From Tritrichomonas musculus (lineage: Eukaryota; Parabasalia; Tritrichomonadida; Tritrichomonadidae): a stretch of DNA of 64,000 nucleotides. The DNA is taken from assembly GCA_039105265.1 (NCBI GenBank), contig JAPFFF010000001.1, forward strand, positions 4,712,001 through 4,776,000, given 5' to 3'. Each line of letters starts with the position of its first letter. Position 1 is the stretch's first letter. The translations under genes and the position numbers were made by a program. This document shows, piece by piece, positions 1 to 10,122 of this stretch. A model generated the notes under the pieces. The model made no database searches. It saw nothing but the letters and a program-made list of their open reading frames with translations, and had not been told where the DNA came from.

Positions 1-298
1 ATAGAGTAAACCATTTATAATCTTCACCATCTAATGATTCACTTTTTACCACTACATTCTTTTTATTCTTCTTGTGTAATTGCCTTAGCATCTCAGTGAA
101 TGCTAATCTTTTATCTTCATTATCTCCAATGTCTATTTCAAATGAAATTTCTTTATTTGCCTTTTGCATAAATTCCTTCATCTGTTTTTTAAATTTTGGT
201 TTCTCTTTAATATTTTTGATTCTTTCTTTGTATTCTTTTCTGGCTTCAGTTTTTGCAGTAGAATAGAGGTCAACTGAGATGTCAAAAAGATAGCTCAT
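1..298 (-). CDS. unknown charged protein, partial at window edge
   Basis: This reading frame is open on the minus strand from an ATG at 298-296 to the left edge, about 99 codons, and its 3' end lies outside the window. The product begins MSYLFDISVDLYSTAK and then becomes very rich in Lys and Glu (for example KEYKERIKNIKEKPKFKK), so it is likely helical. I do not recognise a family. The start lies in the context TTAAATG, which many Polinton genes in this window share, so it may belong to a Polinton copy further left. That assignment is an inference. The opposite-strand frame in the same stretch is a shadow. Confidence 0.5.
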   Translation of the reverse strand, partial: MSYLFDISVDLYSTAKTEARKEYKERIKNIKEKPKFKKQMKEFMQKANKEISFEIDIGDNEDKRLAFTEMLRQLHKKNKKNVVVKSESLDGEDYKWFTL

Positions 299-439
299 TT
301 AACATAAAATTAAAAAGCTAAAAAAATTATCACGCTATAAAAATTATAGCTGAACAGAAAAAAATAAAAATGTAGAATATAAAAATATAGAAACACTTGC
401 CCATATAATTTTTTGAAAGTACATTTATATTTTCTCAAA

Positions 440-766
440 ATGTCTGTAGAGTATATTTATTTGATTCGTGAGAGAGAATTTGCTTACACTAATCAACCTG
501 TATATAAAATTGGTAGAACAAATAAAATTGCAACAAGAATGGGACAATATCCTAAAGATAGTGAAGTGTATTTAGTGGAAGCGGTTAGTGATTCGGTAAA
601 AGTTGAAAAAGAATTAATAACTATATTCGAAGAGAATTATGAGAGAGCAACAACAAAAGATGGAAAAACTTGGATTGGTAATGAATATTTTGTTGGTAAT
701 GTTAATGAAGTGATTTATATAATTAGAACATATATTTCTTATCATGCGCCAAAAGTTGTGAAGTGA
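440..766 (+). CDS. T5orf172/GIY-YIG-like small protein
   Basis: The product is about 108 residues. I chose the ATG at 440 because the longer frame starts with a non-ATG codon. The N-terminal block reads YIYLIRE, then VYKIGRT, then an Arg and YPKDSEVY, followed by a Val-Glu-Lys-Glu helix. This order resembles the T5orf172 branch of the GIY-YIG nuclease superfamily, often seen in large DNA viruses and mobile elements; the YIY and YKIGRT blocks correspond to the GIY and YIG strands. A nuclease or DNA-binding role is an inference from the family. It lies 141 bases from the divergently read gene at 1-298 and may be cargo of the same element. Confidence 0.55.
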   Translation: MSVEYIYLIREREFAYTNQPVYKIGRTNKIATRMGQYPKDSEVYLVEAVSDSVKVEKELITIFEENYERATTKDGKTWIGNEYFVGNVNEVIYIIRTYISYHAPKVVK

Positions 767-1133
767 AATTAGTGGACCAAAAATTTGGTCCATAGACCAA
801 TTTTGTTTTGAGATATTTTGGTTAGAAATTTTGATAAATTGTAATTTTTTTGATAATATTTATTGATTTCATTTGAAAAACAGTTAAATTTGGGGTGTTT
901 TTGATTAAAAATTAGATGGACCAAAAACATGACCAATTTTTGAACCATTCTTGTTCAACCTCTATATAAATTTTTTTTGATTTATAATTTTTAAATTTTG
1001 CTTCATCATATTTTCTATAGAAAAGTTTGCTGCCAAAAAATTGGTTCACCGAAAATTGGTCATAAATAAATTCTTTGAATTGAAAATAATGAAGTGAAGT
1101 AAAATTTTCCAAAATTTTTTTGATTTATTAAAA

Positions 1134-1262
1134 ATCTTAGTGATTCACAAGGTATATCTTAGTGGTTCACAAAGATATCTTATTGGTTCACAAATACATA
1201 CTTAGTGGTTCACAAATATGTCTTATTGGTTCACAAATACATACATAGTGATTCACTAAGAT
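1134..1262. repeat. about six tandem copies of a 22-bp unit
   Basis: Units of the form CTTAGTGGTTCACAAATA recur about every 21-23 bases. Odd and even copies alternate slightly (TTAGTGG versus TTATTGG). The last copy ends TAGTGATTCACTAAG, which nearly mirrors the first copy. No coding sense was found across it. Confidence 0.75.
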
Positions 1263-1767
1263 TAAATTTTTAATATTTTTTTTATTATTATGTGATTATC
1301 TCAATTTCTGATAAAGCTTTTTGAATGTAATTGAATATATAAATTCTTTATTCAATCCTGAAAATTTTCTTCTCATAAATCATTCAAAAATATTCAATAG
1401 ATATTTAGTTATAACTATCTCATGCTTGAGAGAAAGAGCACGTTATATCTCGGTGTACGATAGAGCTTTTTCAATATTTATTTAATATTTGTATAGTTTA
1501 TTCTGTATATTTTCTATGTATTGAATTTCATTCAAAAATATTGAATATTCATCGAGATATGGGTCCGTCAATTTGGAGAGGGATAGCACAAACTTCCTAT
1601 TCAATTTTTGCACAAACTGCCTATTCAATTTTTTGAATAATCTGCCTATTCAATTTTTATAAATTATTTTATAAAGGCATATTTTGACATTGAAATTGAA
1701 TGCCTTTCCTCTCAATTTTGGTGAATGGAACTTTTTGAGAGGATATTTGGCGGTGCGTGCGGCGTGC

Positions 1768-1788
1768 TAGGGGGCCTTCGGCCCCCTA
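1768..1788. repeat. GC-rich perfect hairpin in AT-rich DNA
   Basis: A 7-base GC stem (GGGGGCC paired with GGCCCCC) encloses a TTC loop, extended by TA on each side. It sits in a short GC-rich island (about 1750-1810) that also holds a second, weaker palindrome in TTCGCAGCTTCGCGGC. The surrounding kilobase is strongly AT-rich. No gene is adjacent. Confidence 0.7.
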
Positions 1789-1857
1789 ATAGTTCGCAGC
1801 TTCGCGGCTCACAAAAAAATATATTACATATAATATATTTTATGTGATACATCAAGT

Positions 1858-3299
1858 ATACCCATGTTTTCTACGATGGGAGATACTTTTTCCTATTGAA
1901 TTCCATTTAAAATTCAATGTGTCAGCTTATTTTTGAAATAAAAGTATTCAAAAAAGAATTGTCATCATTGATTTTTTTTCTAAGACATTTGCATTCAAAT
2001 CAAATAGATAAAAGAATTGAAAGATATTTAATCTATTGGAACATATTTTTCTATATTTAAAGAGCTTTATATTTTATAGTATTTATTTTTCATGAATGTA
2101 TAATTTATAATTAGCAAATATGTTTATAATTATTTGAAAATTATTACATTTTATTATATATAGACTAAATAATCATCATTTAAAATTGAATGCTTTATTT
2201 GATTCTAATTCAAATTGAAAAGATATCAATTTAATAATGTGATTTAGTAATTTATAAAATATTATCTTTTTCTGAAGAAAAATAATATAAATTCAGAATT
2301 TTGTAATAAAATTAATATAATAATCTCAATTTTCTGAAGATAAAATATAAATTCAGAATTAAATAATAGAATAAAAATATCTTATTTTATGAAAAATAAA
2401 TCAAAAAAACTTAATTACCTTTTTAAATATATACTATTAAATTGAAATATGTAATTATAATTTTATAAATTAATTAAATTTTGCTTAATTTAATTTTTTT
2501 TTTTATTTTACCAATAAAAAAAGAAAAAACATCATGAACAATATTTGATCCCGAATAATATATGATATACTCCCTTCAATTTGTCTATTTATCAAATAAA
2601 TACCAAAATAATATTTAATTATCTCGAAAAAAAAGATGGTGAAAAAATCATATAAAAGTATTGTATGAAGAATTTATTACATTACTATTCATATCTAAGC
2701 CATTTTTATTAAAGTAATGAAGCATAAAAACTCAAGATAAATAACAATCAAAAAGACATTTAATAGATTTTATGTTTAAATAAAAATTTAAGTAATGTAT
2801 ATGTTAAATATGTATATAAATTTCGGTTACACCAAGTATATTTAAAAAAAATTTTAATCTTAAATTATGCATTTTGCAAGGATAAAAAAATAAAAAGAGA
2901 TGAAACATCTTTTATTCGAAAGCTAATTACCAGAGAAATATTTTTTGATAATAAACCATTGTTTAAAATGAAGTACATTTTCAGAAAATTTTATTCAGAA
3001 AATTTTATTTTTGAAAAATAATAAGCTTTAGATAGATAAAACATTTTTAAAACTTTTTTTTTGAATTCCTAAAAAATGAAAGAGAAAACTAATTTTTTTG
3101 AAAAAAATAAATAAAAAACGTATTTTTTTTTTTACAAAATTGAATAATAAAAAAAGAACTGTCATATTTTGAATAAATAGAAAATATGTTCTAAAGAAAA
3201 TAAACGTACTCTAGAACTTTTTTAAACAAAAATTGTGAGAGAATAATATGTAAATCATTGAATTGGAAAAGTATCTCCTATCGTAGAAATTATGGGTAT
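1858..3299. mobile_element. 1.44-kb unit with about 36-bp terminal inverted repeats, no gene
   Basis: The left end begins ATACCCATGTTTTCTACGAT and the right end, read inversely from 3299, begins ATACCCATAATTTCTACGAT; both continue GGGAGATAC or AGGAGATAC and then a T-run and CC. This gives about 36 bases with a few mismatches. The interior is very AT-rich and holds no credible gene. It looks like a non-autonomous DNA transposon or large MITE. I could not fix a convincing target-site duplication: the flanks differ, so the family is unknown. It ends 14 bases before the stop codon of the penton-like gene at 3313. Confidence 0.55.
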
Positions 3300-3312
3300 T
3301 TCATCTCATTAT

Positions 3313-4065
3313 TTATTTTGTCATGATGCCATATATATCAGCATCTTGTGCTGGCTTTATCTTTAATGTGATGAACAATGGCGATTTCAAGATTACTGGC
3401 TGGAACATAAAATCAACTAATCTCATCTCCAATAACTTTAGTGAATCTGTGTTGAGGTTAACTTTGATTGGTTTAGTTAAATCATAATTCACTATTAATG
3501 CCTCCTGGTCCATTATCATTGCATCAATATTTGCGATAATTGATGGTGTATATTCTTGCTTTCCAATTGATGAATGCGTTGCAACTCCCTGTAATGATAC
3601 CAAATATAATTTATTAGCAAAATCTAGAATTGGTAAATCTGGAACATTTTTTTCTTCATTAGCATTAACTTCAAATTCCTTGCAATTAAATAGACCACAA
3701 ATTAATTTCGCTCTATGACTTCCCTCCTTAAATGCTATATAATTGGTTGCCTTCAGTGATATTGTCCGGTTGTTAATATTCTTGAAGGTAATTATTTGTT
3801 GGCTCACACTATTAACTTTTTGGTTAGTGTTCAAATAGTTTACCAAATTGTTAAAAGAGTATGCATACATATCCTTGAAATCAATTCTAATCTCCATATA
3901 ATATGACTCAAATATTAAATAATCATCATTTGTAGTTAATAGTATGTTTGCCTTGATATTGATTGATGAAACATAATACTTCACGTAAGGACATTTCCAC
4001 GGTATATCAATATTCATTCTCACAGTATTGTAATTTTCTGGTTGACTCTGAACTGAATACAACAT
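3313..4065 (-). CDS. penton-like minor capsid candidate (Pol-1)
   Basis: The product is 250 residues from an ATG at 4065. It is rich in alternating hydrophobic strands, and the last third (SLKLLEMRLVDFMFQPV, then SPLFITLKIKP) has the look of the C-terminal strands of Polinton penton-like single-jelly-roll proteins. That resemblance is from memory and is not proof. Only 19 bases separate it from the divergent fibre-like gene at 4085, so both must share a very compact promoter. No signal peptide or membrane segment is seen. Alternative: an unrelated beta-rich virion protein. Confidence 0.45.
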   Translation of the reverse strand: MLYSVQSQPENYNTVRMNIDIPWKCPYVKYYVSSINIKANILLTTNDDYLIFESYYMEIRIDFKDMYAYSFNNLVNYLNTNQKVNSVSQQIITFKNINNRTISLKATNYIAFKEGSHRAKLICGLFNCKEFEVNANEEKNVPDLPILDFANKLYLVSLQGVATHSSIGKQEYTPSIIANIDAMIMDQEALIVNYDLTKPIKVNLNTDSLKLLEMRLVDFMFQPVILKSPLFITLKIKPAQDADIYGIMTK

Positions 4066-4084
4066 TATTTAATTTCAGATTAAA

Positions 4085-7000
4085 ATGTCTTTGACACTAT
4101 ATTCTGCAAAGAGCAAGGTGGCATCTAAACTTAAAGCAAATGGTTTTGAAATATGTGCAGGAGAAGATGAAGATGGGAATGAACAAATAAATATTACTCA
4201 AGATGATAAACCAAATGAATACCCAAAATTTAATTGTCTATACAATAAAGCTGAAGTTGATGCAAGAGTGGTAAACGATTACATTGAAAATGGAGGCAGT
4301 CTTGAAGGATTCGGCGACGTTCCAATAACTGAAAAATCTACACAAATACTTGAATACAGAGCGCCAGAAAATATATTGATGGAAGTGAAATCAGAACAAG
4401 TAGAGTCCAACAGAGAGCTTATCAAAGATGAATTATGTTTTAATACATTCAATGACATTATCGAAGCGGAATTAAAAACCTGTGAAGCTGTCCATGATAA
4501 GTACAACGAATTGATGTGTGCAGCTGACGGATATGAACAAGTAGTATTGGATGAAGATAAAGGGCAATGTGAAGTTGTAAAATATGTTCAAACTCCTACT
4601 GCTCCACCAAAACCTTCTCCAACTGAACCTTTCCTCAAATACAAGCCATTTTATAATTTAGCTGATATGTTGATGAATATTATGAAGAATGAAAAAAAGA
4701 ATCAAAACACAACGAGAATATTATATGATGTATTTAACGAAACAAACTGGAAAAAATTTATAAATGACACAAAGCAATATCATTACAATCTTCAAGACAA
4801 TACCCTCAAGACAATAGGATATAAATATAAAAATAGCAATGAAGAAGTGAAAGCAGACCAGTTAGTGGAAGTAGGAAGCCCGGGTGAATTCATCGATATC
4901 TATACGCAAAACCAAAAAGATAATTACACAAATATTAAACTATTTATGGGTGCTTTCCTAGCACAATACTTGGTTGAAGTAATGATAAAGAAAGGAGTCA
5001 ACTATATTAAAACCAGAAAAGATGCGGATAGTTTACGAATAACAATTATTGAAGATGACGGTACATCTGAAACTATCACACTTGGAGAATACTTAAATAA
5101 TGTGTACTCAAGCTTAAACAATCTAACGCAAGCTCATAATGATTTACATGATTATGTCCTCAAAATTAAATCCTGTAAATGCAATCAAGGTGGCGGAGGA
5201 AGGGTGAACCAAGCTGATATAAATCGCATAATACAAATGAGAAATCATTTAGAAAACCATATCCGAGATTTACAAAATAATCAAAATCGTCTCTTCGTAG
5301 ACAGAGCAGTTGAGTCTACTCAAGATGTATTTACTCAAACGATTTTATATCGAGATGCAATTCCAGAAATAGCGAAACAAGTCCTTGAACAAAATGAAGA
5401 GAAACAAAAAGTTGATGTACAAGATACAAGTTCGGACCGTGGAAAACATCATGGTGATGATTATGTGTGGAATGTATTATGGAAAGAATGGGAAGAAATA
5501 ATAGATGAGTTTGACAGACCTGAAGGATGGAGAGAAGATAGACAAGCTAGTGTTCCAATAAATTATATTTGGGATTTGGTACATGGAGAATGGGTCATGA
5601 TTGATAATGTCCATGATAATATATCACCAACATGGAGGTATGAAATGGATAATGAATACATTACGTATAATCTTCTGAAGATATATGAGAATGATGAAAA
5701 TGGTTATTTACGATGGAGCGACAGATATCAAGAGTGGGAATGGTACTCATATTATGATTATTATACAGAGAATGAATCGATTTATATACCAAATAGGATT
5801 AGAAATAATCAAGAAGCCTTTGGTCCATTGTTTGCATGGAATATTATGGATACACAATGGCAAGAACATGGCCAAGATTTTCTAGATAATTGGAGAACAG
5901 ATTCCATTTTAAACCCACCAGACAATTTCATATGGGATGTTGAACATGAAGAATGGGTGATAATGACGCAACATTTTGATGGAGTTGATGGATGGCGTAC
6001 AATACATACAAGCGAAATGATAGACATAGTTGAAATCCGAAATTCATTATTACATCTCTTTGGAAAAATAGAGTGGAATGAAGAAAGAAAACAATGGATA
6101 TGGAAGCCAATTCTAGAGAATGAAAATAATCCAGCTTCACCATTAGCACTGTTTTCAAACGATAAATCTACAGGAACATCAATTGCTTTACCAGATTTTG
6201 TAAATAATGCAAGTTCATTTGAAGAAGTATTAAAATGCTATGGCGTTGATATCTGTGATGATACTCCTACATTAGATGAAACAAAACCAGTTCTTGGTAA
6301 ATATGTTATCAAAGGTGATTTAGAAGTGAATGGTAAAATACTTTGTGATTCTGTACCAAGTGGAGGGATTGTGACTACTGATTTCTCTCATGAACCTGGA
6401 TATCCTGAATATAATGTTAAAAGCAAAGATTTAGTTATGGATTCAATGATATTAAATGATAAAGATTATAGTGTCCTACTAATTAAAATACCTGATGAAT
6501 TAAAGAGTGCAATCACAAGAATAACTGATACAACAAAAATGTTTAGAATAATATTGAGAACAAATATCTTGGATGATGTTGATGGTAATTTAATGAAAGA
6601 GTTCTTCATATATGTAAAAGATGGACAACCATATAATCCTGTAATTTCAAGAAACGTAGATACAGATTTTTATTCTGTAATGAGTATTGGAAATGATGAA
6701 TCACCAATGAAGAATAGTTTTTATATTGCATTTGATAAGATATCAACGGTTAATCCTTATAAACTCTATCACAAAGGAGAAATAAGTATCCAATATCTAT
6801 TATCACAAGATTCATTGGTAGCTGTTGAACCAACAATAAGATGTGATATTATTGAAGCAGAGAATGCATTAAGATTACACAAAAATGATAACCTATACCT
6901 TTATTTACCAAATATTATTACTGAAGAAAGTTTAGAAATAGAGGCACCAGATACAAATAAAGTAGAAAAGGAATTCTACAAAATCATCTATAAAATACCC

Positions 7001-8782
7001 ACTGATTATGTTATCCCTAATGGTTTAGAATTTGGTTTCAAAGAATTCTGTTTTGGTAATGAGTGGACATTAATATGGAATGGATCAGAATGGACAGATA
7101 ATAATTGTCAAGGATTGCTTAGAGGTAAGGTATCATCTAAATTACGAAACGTTAATTCAAAACAAAACTCTGATGGTGCTATTGGTTGCTTTATTTTGAT
7201 TAAAGACACAAAAACACATCACTCTGTAATCCCTGAAAGTAGTAATGGTTTATTATATGGCTTAATTGAAAATAGCACTATTGATACAACTATTTGGTAT
7301 ACGCATAAAGAAGAATCTGATGACGGCGCTTTATATGATGTTGAATGGCTATTTGACAAAAAGTTAAATGGAGCAAGTTGTGAAGGATATGATATGTTAA
7401 ATACTTATTTCACATTTGGTAATTTATCAAGTGGGAAATTTAATTACTTAAATCTTAAAAAAATAGCATTAACAATAACATTGAGGGGTTCAAGTATATC
7501 AAACACATTTACTTTTTAAAGCACTGGAGTTAGAAGGACGACTAAAAATGATAGGGCCTACATTGACTTAAAGCCAGTAGTGGATTGTATAGAACAGCTT
7601 GCTTATAAATGGGAAGGCTCTAATATTAAATCAAGAGATATAGAATTATATTTAAGAAAAGATTTAGTTGACCCCATAGAAGAAATAGGTTGGAACCCTG
7701 AAACAAATCCATTTCAATATATCATTAGAAACCAATTTTATGAAATCAAGCCAAGGCCAGATGCAGCTTCAACATTATATACTGATTTTAACATCACATC
7801 TTCAAAAATAATTACAGCTGATAACATTACAACAATGAGAAGTGATTTAAATGTTGTTTCAAATAATTATGATGTAATGAATTATGATGTATCAAAAATA
7901 AGAAAGGAAGTAAATACACTAAATACACAAATGGCTATACAAATAATGAAAACACAATATTTAGAACAAGCTGTAAATGCCATTCAAGTTGCCGGTGCAA
8001 TAAAGCTTGCATTCTCTACCCCAATGGCTGTCTTGGGAGTAATTGGTTTAGCTGTATCTACAGTTGGGATTGAATTTGGTGTACATACCATTTATAATGG
8101 TAATGATGTTTCTGATTTAACATATGAACAATTACAAAATACATACCCAGATGCTGATACATCTAATATACAAAATGTTGATACAGGACAAATTAATCAA
8201 GTTGTTGGTAGTATTGGTGCTGAGCCAGATTTATTAAATAGCTATTGGAATCAGTATAGAGATTTAGTTATGGATTTAGATATGTGGGATGGAAATGAAG
8301 AAATGTGCGATCAAATATTTAATCAATTAAATGAATTAGTACAAACAATAGATAGAGAATTCCCTGGAGCTGAATTGCCACCATGGGTTTCAGTAATTGT
8401 TCATGCACCAGATGTTCAAACATTAGCAGCTAAAACAAATAAAGTTTCTGACCAACAAATATTAGGCTCATTAATTAAATGGTGTGAAACTGATTATAAA
8501 AGATTAGATGACCCAACAAAATTTAAAGACAATTGGTTTAACCCAGATAAAGCAGTACTATCTTTATCTGCTACAATTGATATTTGTAATAGGATGAGAG
8601 ATTCCATGAAATTTCCAATTATGATATTAGCAAAAAATATGGAAGCAATAAATAATATTAATATGGATGAATATTACAAGAAGAGTGAAGTGGATGAGAT
8701 GCTACAACAGAAGGATGCCATAATTGAATCACTAGCAAATAGAATTGCTGCATTAGAGAAGAAGTGTGCAAATATAGAGTAG
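4085..8782 (+). pseudogene. fibre-like gene, first paralogue (Pol-1), broken
   Basis: This is a very large fibre-like gene with about one break. Its parts in order are: an N-terminal globular region; a helical stretch; six tryptophan hairpin modules at about 5458-6115 (patterns such as YVWNVLWKEW, YIWDLVHGEW, FIWDVEHEEW); a YVIKGDLEVNG segment like the beta-strand repeats of phage tail fibres; a knob-like domain (CFGNEWTLIWNGSEW); and a distal TLYTDFNITSSK block with a coiled coil and a hydrophobic stretch. The same knob and distal blocks recur in the genes at 10123 and 14078. A receptor-binding or surface role is an inference. Confidence 0.55.
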
Positions 8783-8840
8783 ATTAGGGAATAATTTTTT
8801 TTAGAGAATTAAATGACTTCAGAGCAAGTGAAAGATACTA

Positions 8841-10120
8841 TAGGGGTCTCAAAAAGTTTTTAGGGCGACTATTAAAGAAACAGATTAAAGTTATAATATT
8901 AAAATATAATAATCTTTACTTAATATATTCACAATTATTATTTATTATTTCATCGCATCTCTTTATCCATGATTCAAAAACCTTGTTCATTATGTCACTT
9001 GGTATTTCATGCAAGATTTCGGTTATTGCGTCAAATAATTCTTCAGGTGAGGTGAAAGATAATCCAGCTAGCTTTTCTTTCAGATATCCGAAAAGAAAGT
9101 AATCTGAGGGTGCCAAGTCTGGGCTGTATGGAGGATGTGGCACCCTCACAACACCATTTTTATTATACCACTCATTTGATTTTTTCGAGTTGTGAACTCT
9201 ACAATTATCGAGATGGAGTTTAAGCTTTTTCTTTTTTGATGTTTTTCTAAATTCATCAATTGTTGGTTCAAGCACATTATTAATAAAATATTCTGTATTA
9301 AAAGATTGACCTTTCTTCATCATATCAATATGAAAAATTCGATTTTTTGAGAACATTACTGTAATCATCACTTTTTCAGTACATATACTTTTTGAAACCC
9401 TAAATGGCACATCATCTTTAGATATTGACCATTTTTTTGCTGGTTCATAAGACAAAAAGAACCATGATTGGTCTCCTGTGATCAGATTAATGAAATCTTT
9501 TTGTGACTCAGAAACAAGTATTGATTTTAATTCCAGTGCACCATTTACTCTTTTATTTTTCAGATCATTTGTCAGAGAATAAGGCACCCAACGTAAAGTG
9601 TAATTTTTGTAACCGAGAACTTCAGTTAAACGGTTATAAGCAGTACCATATGAACAACCACAAACATCACTTATTTGTGAAACAGAACTAAAAGGATATT
9701 CTGTTAATGTTTTAAGAATAATTGCATCCATATCATCTAATGGCGGTCTCCCTGATCTGGGCTTATCATCAATCGTTACACGCCCGCATTTAAATTCATG
9801 ATACCAGTATTCAACAGTTTTGGGTTTCAGCGCATTGCATTGATATACATTAACAAGTTTTTGGTGTATTTGAGCTGGCATTTTTCCTTTTAGATAATAA
9901 TAATGAATGATTCCTCGCTGCTCTATTTCAGACATTTGATTATATGTTTATATTTTTAATTTTAAACGAACTTTTTGACCTTTAACTCTATGAATAAAGA
10001 ATGAAAATTTAATTTGATAAGAAATATAATGTTACTAAGATCACTACTATATGTTATTAAAATATTACATTTTCAAACCATTCCAAAGATGGTCGCCCTA
10101 AAAACTTTTTGAGACCCCTA
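8841..10120 (-). mobile_element. mariner transposon, apparently complete
   Basis: The element is 1,280 bp. Terminal inverted repeats at 8841-8869 and 10092-10120 match over 29 bases (starting TAGGGGTCTCAAAAAG), and TA dinucleotides flank it at 8839-8840 and 10121-10122, as expected for a Tc1/mariner target duplication. It contains one uninterrupted transposase gene on the minus strand. It has landed between the first and second fibre-like genes of Pol-1. Perfect repeats and an intact frame suggest it is young. Mariner elements are known from trichomonads. Confidence 0.93.
8916..9935 (-). CDS. mariner transposase (DD34D)
   Basis: The product is 339 residues, the normal mariner length. The N-terminal two helix-turn-helix region is followed by a WVPYSL motif at about 116-121, which corresponds to the mariner WVPHEL. 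The catalytic triad is visible as D155 (TGDQSW), D243 (HLDNCRVH) and D278 (SPDLAPSDYFLF); 34 residues separate the second and third Asp, the mariner signature. The frame has no interruption and the key residues are all present, so the gene could be active. It lies inside matching terminal repeats, and its ATG at 9935 is 157 bases from the element's right repeat. Confidence 0.93.
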   Translation of the reverse strand: MSEIEQRGIIHYYYLKGKMPAQIHQKLVNVYQCNALKPKTVEYWYHEFKCGRVTIDDKPRSGRPPLDDMDAIILKTLTEYPFSSVSQISDVCGCSYGTAYNRLTEVLGYKNYTLRWVPYSLTNDLKNKRVNGALELKSILVSESQKDFINLITGDQSWFFLSYEPAKKWSISKDDVPFRVSKSICTEKVMITVMFSKNRIFHIDMMKKGQSFNTEYFINNVLEPTIDEFRKTSKKKKLKLHLDNCRVHNSKKSNEWYNKNGVVRVPHPPYSPDLAPSDYFLFGYLKEKLAGLSFTSPEELFDAITEILHEIPSDIMNKVFESWIKRCDEIINNNCEYIK

Positions 10121-10122
10121 TA

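Noticed and set aside
912-1112. 66-codon minus frame with Phe/Lys-rich product
   Set aside because: No homology, no neighbouring gene, and composition typical of chance frames in AT-rich DNA.
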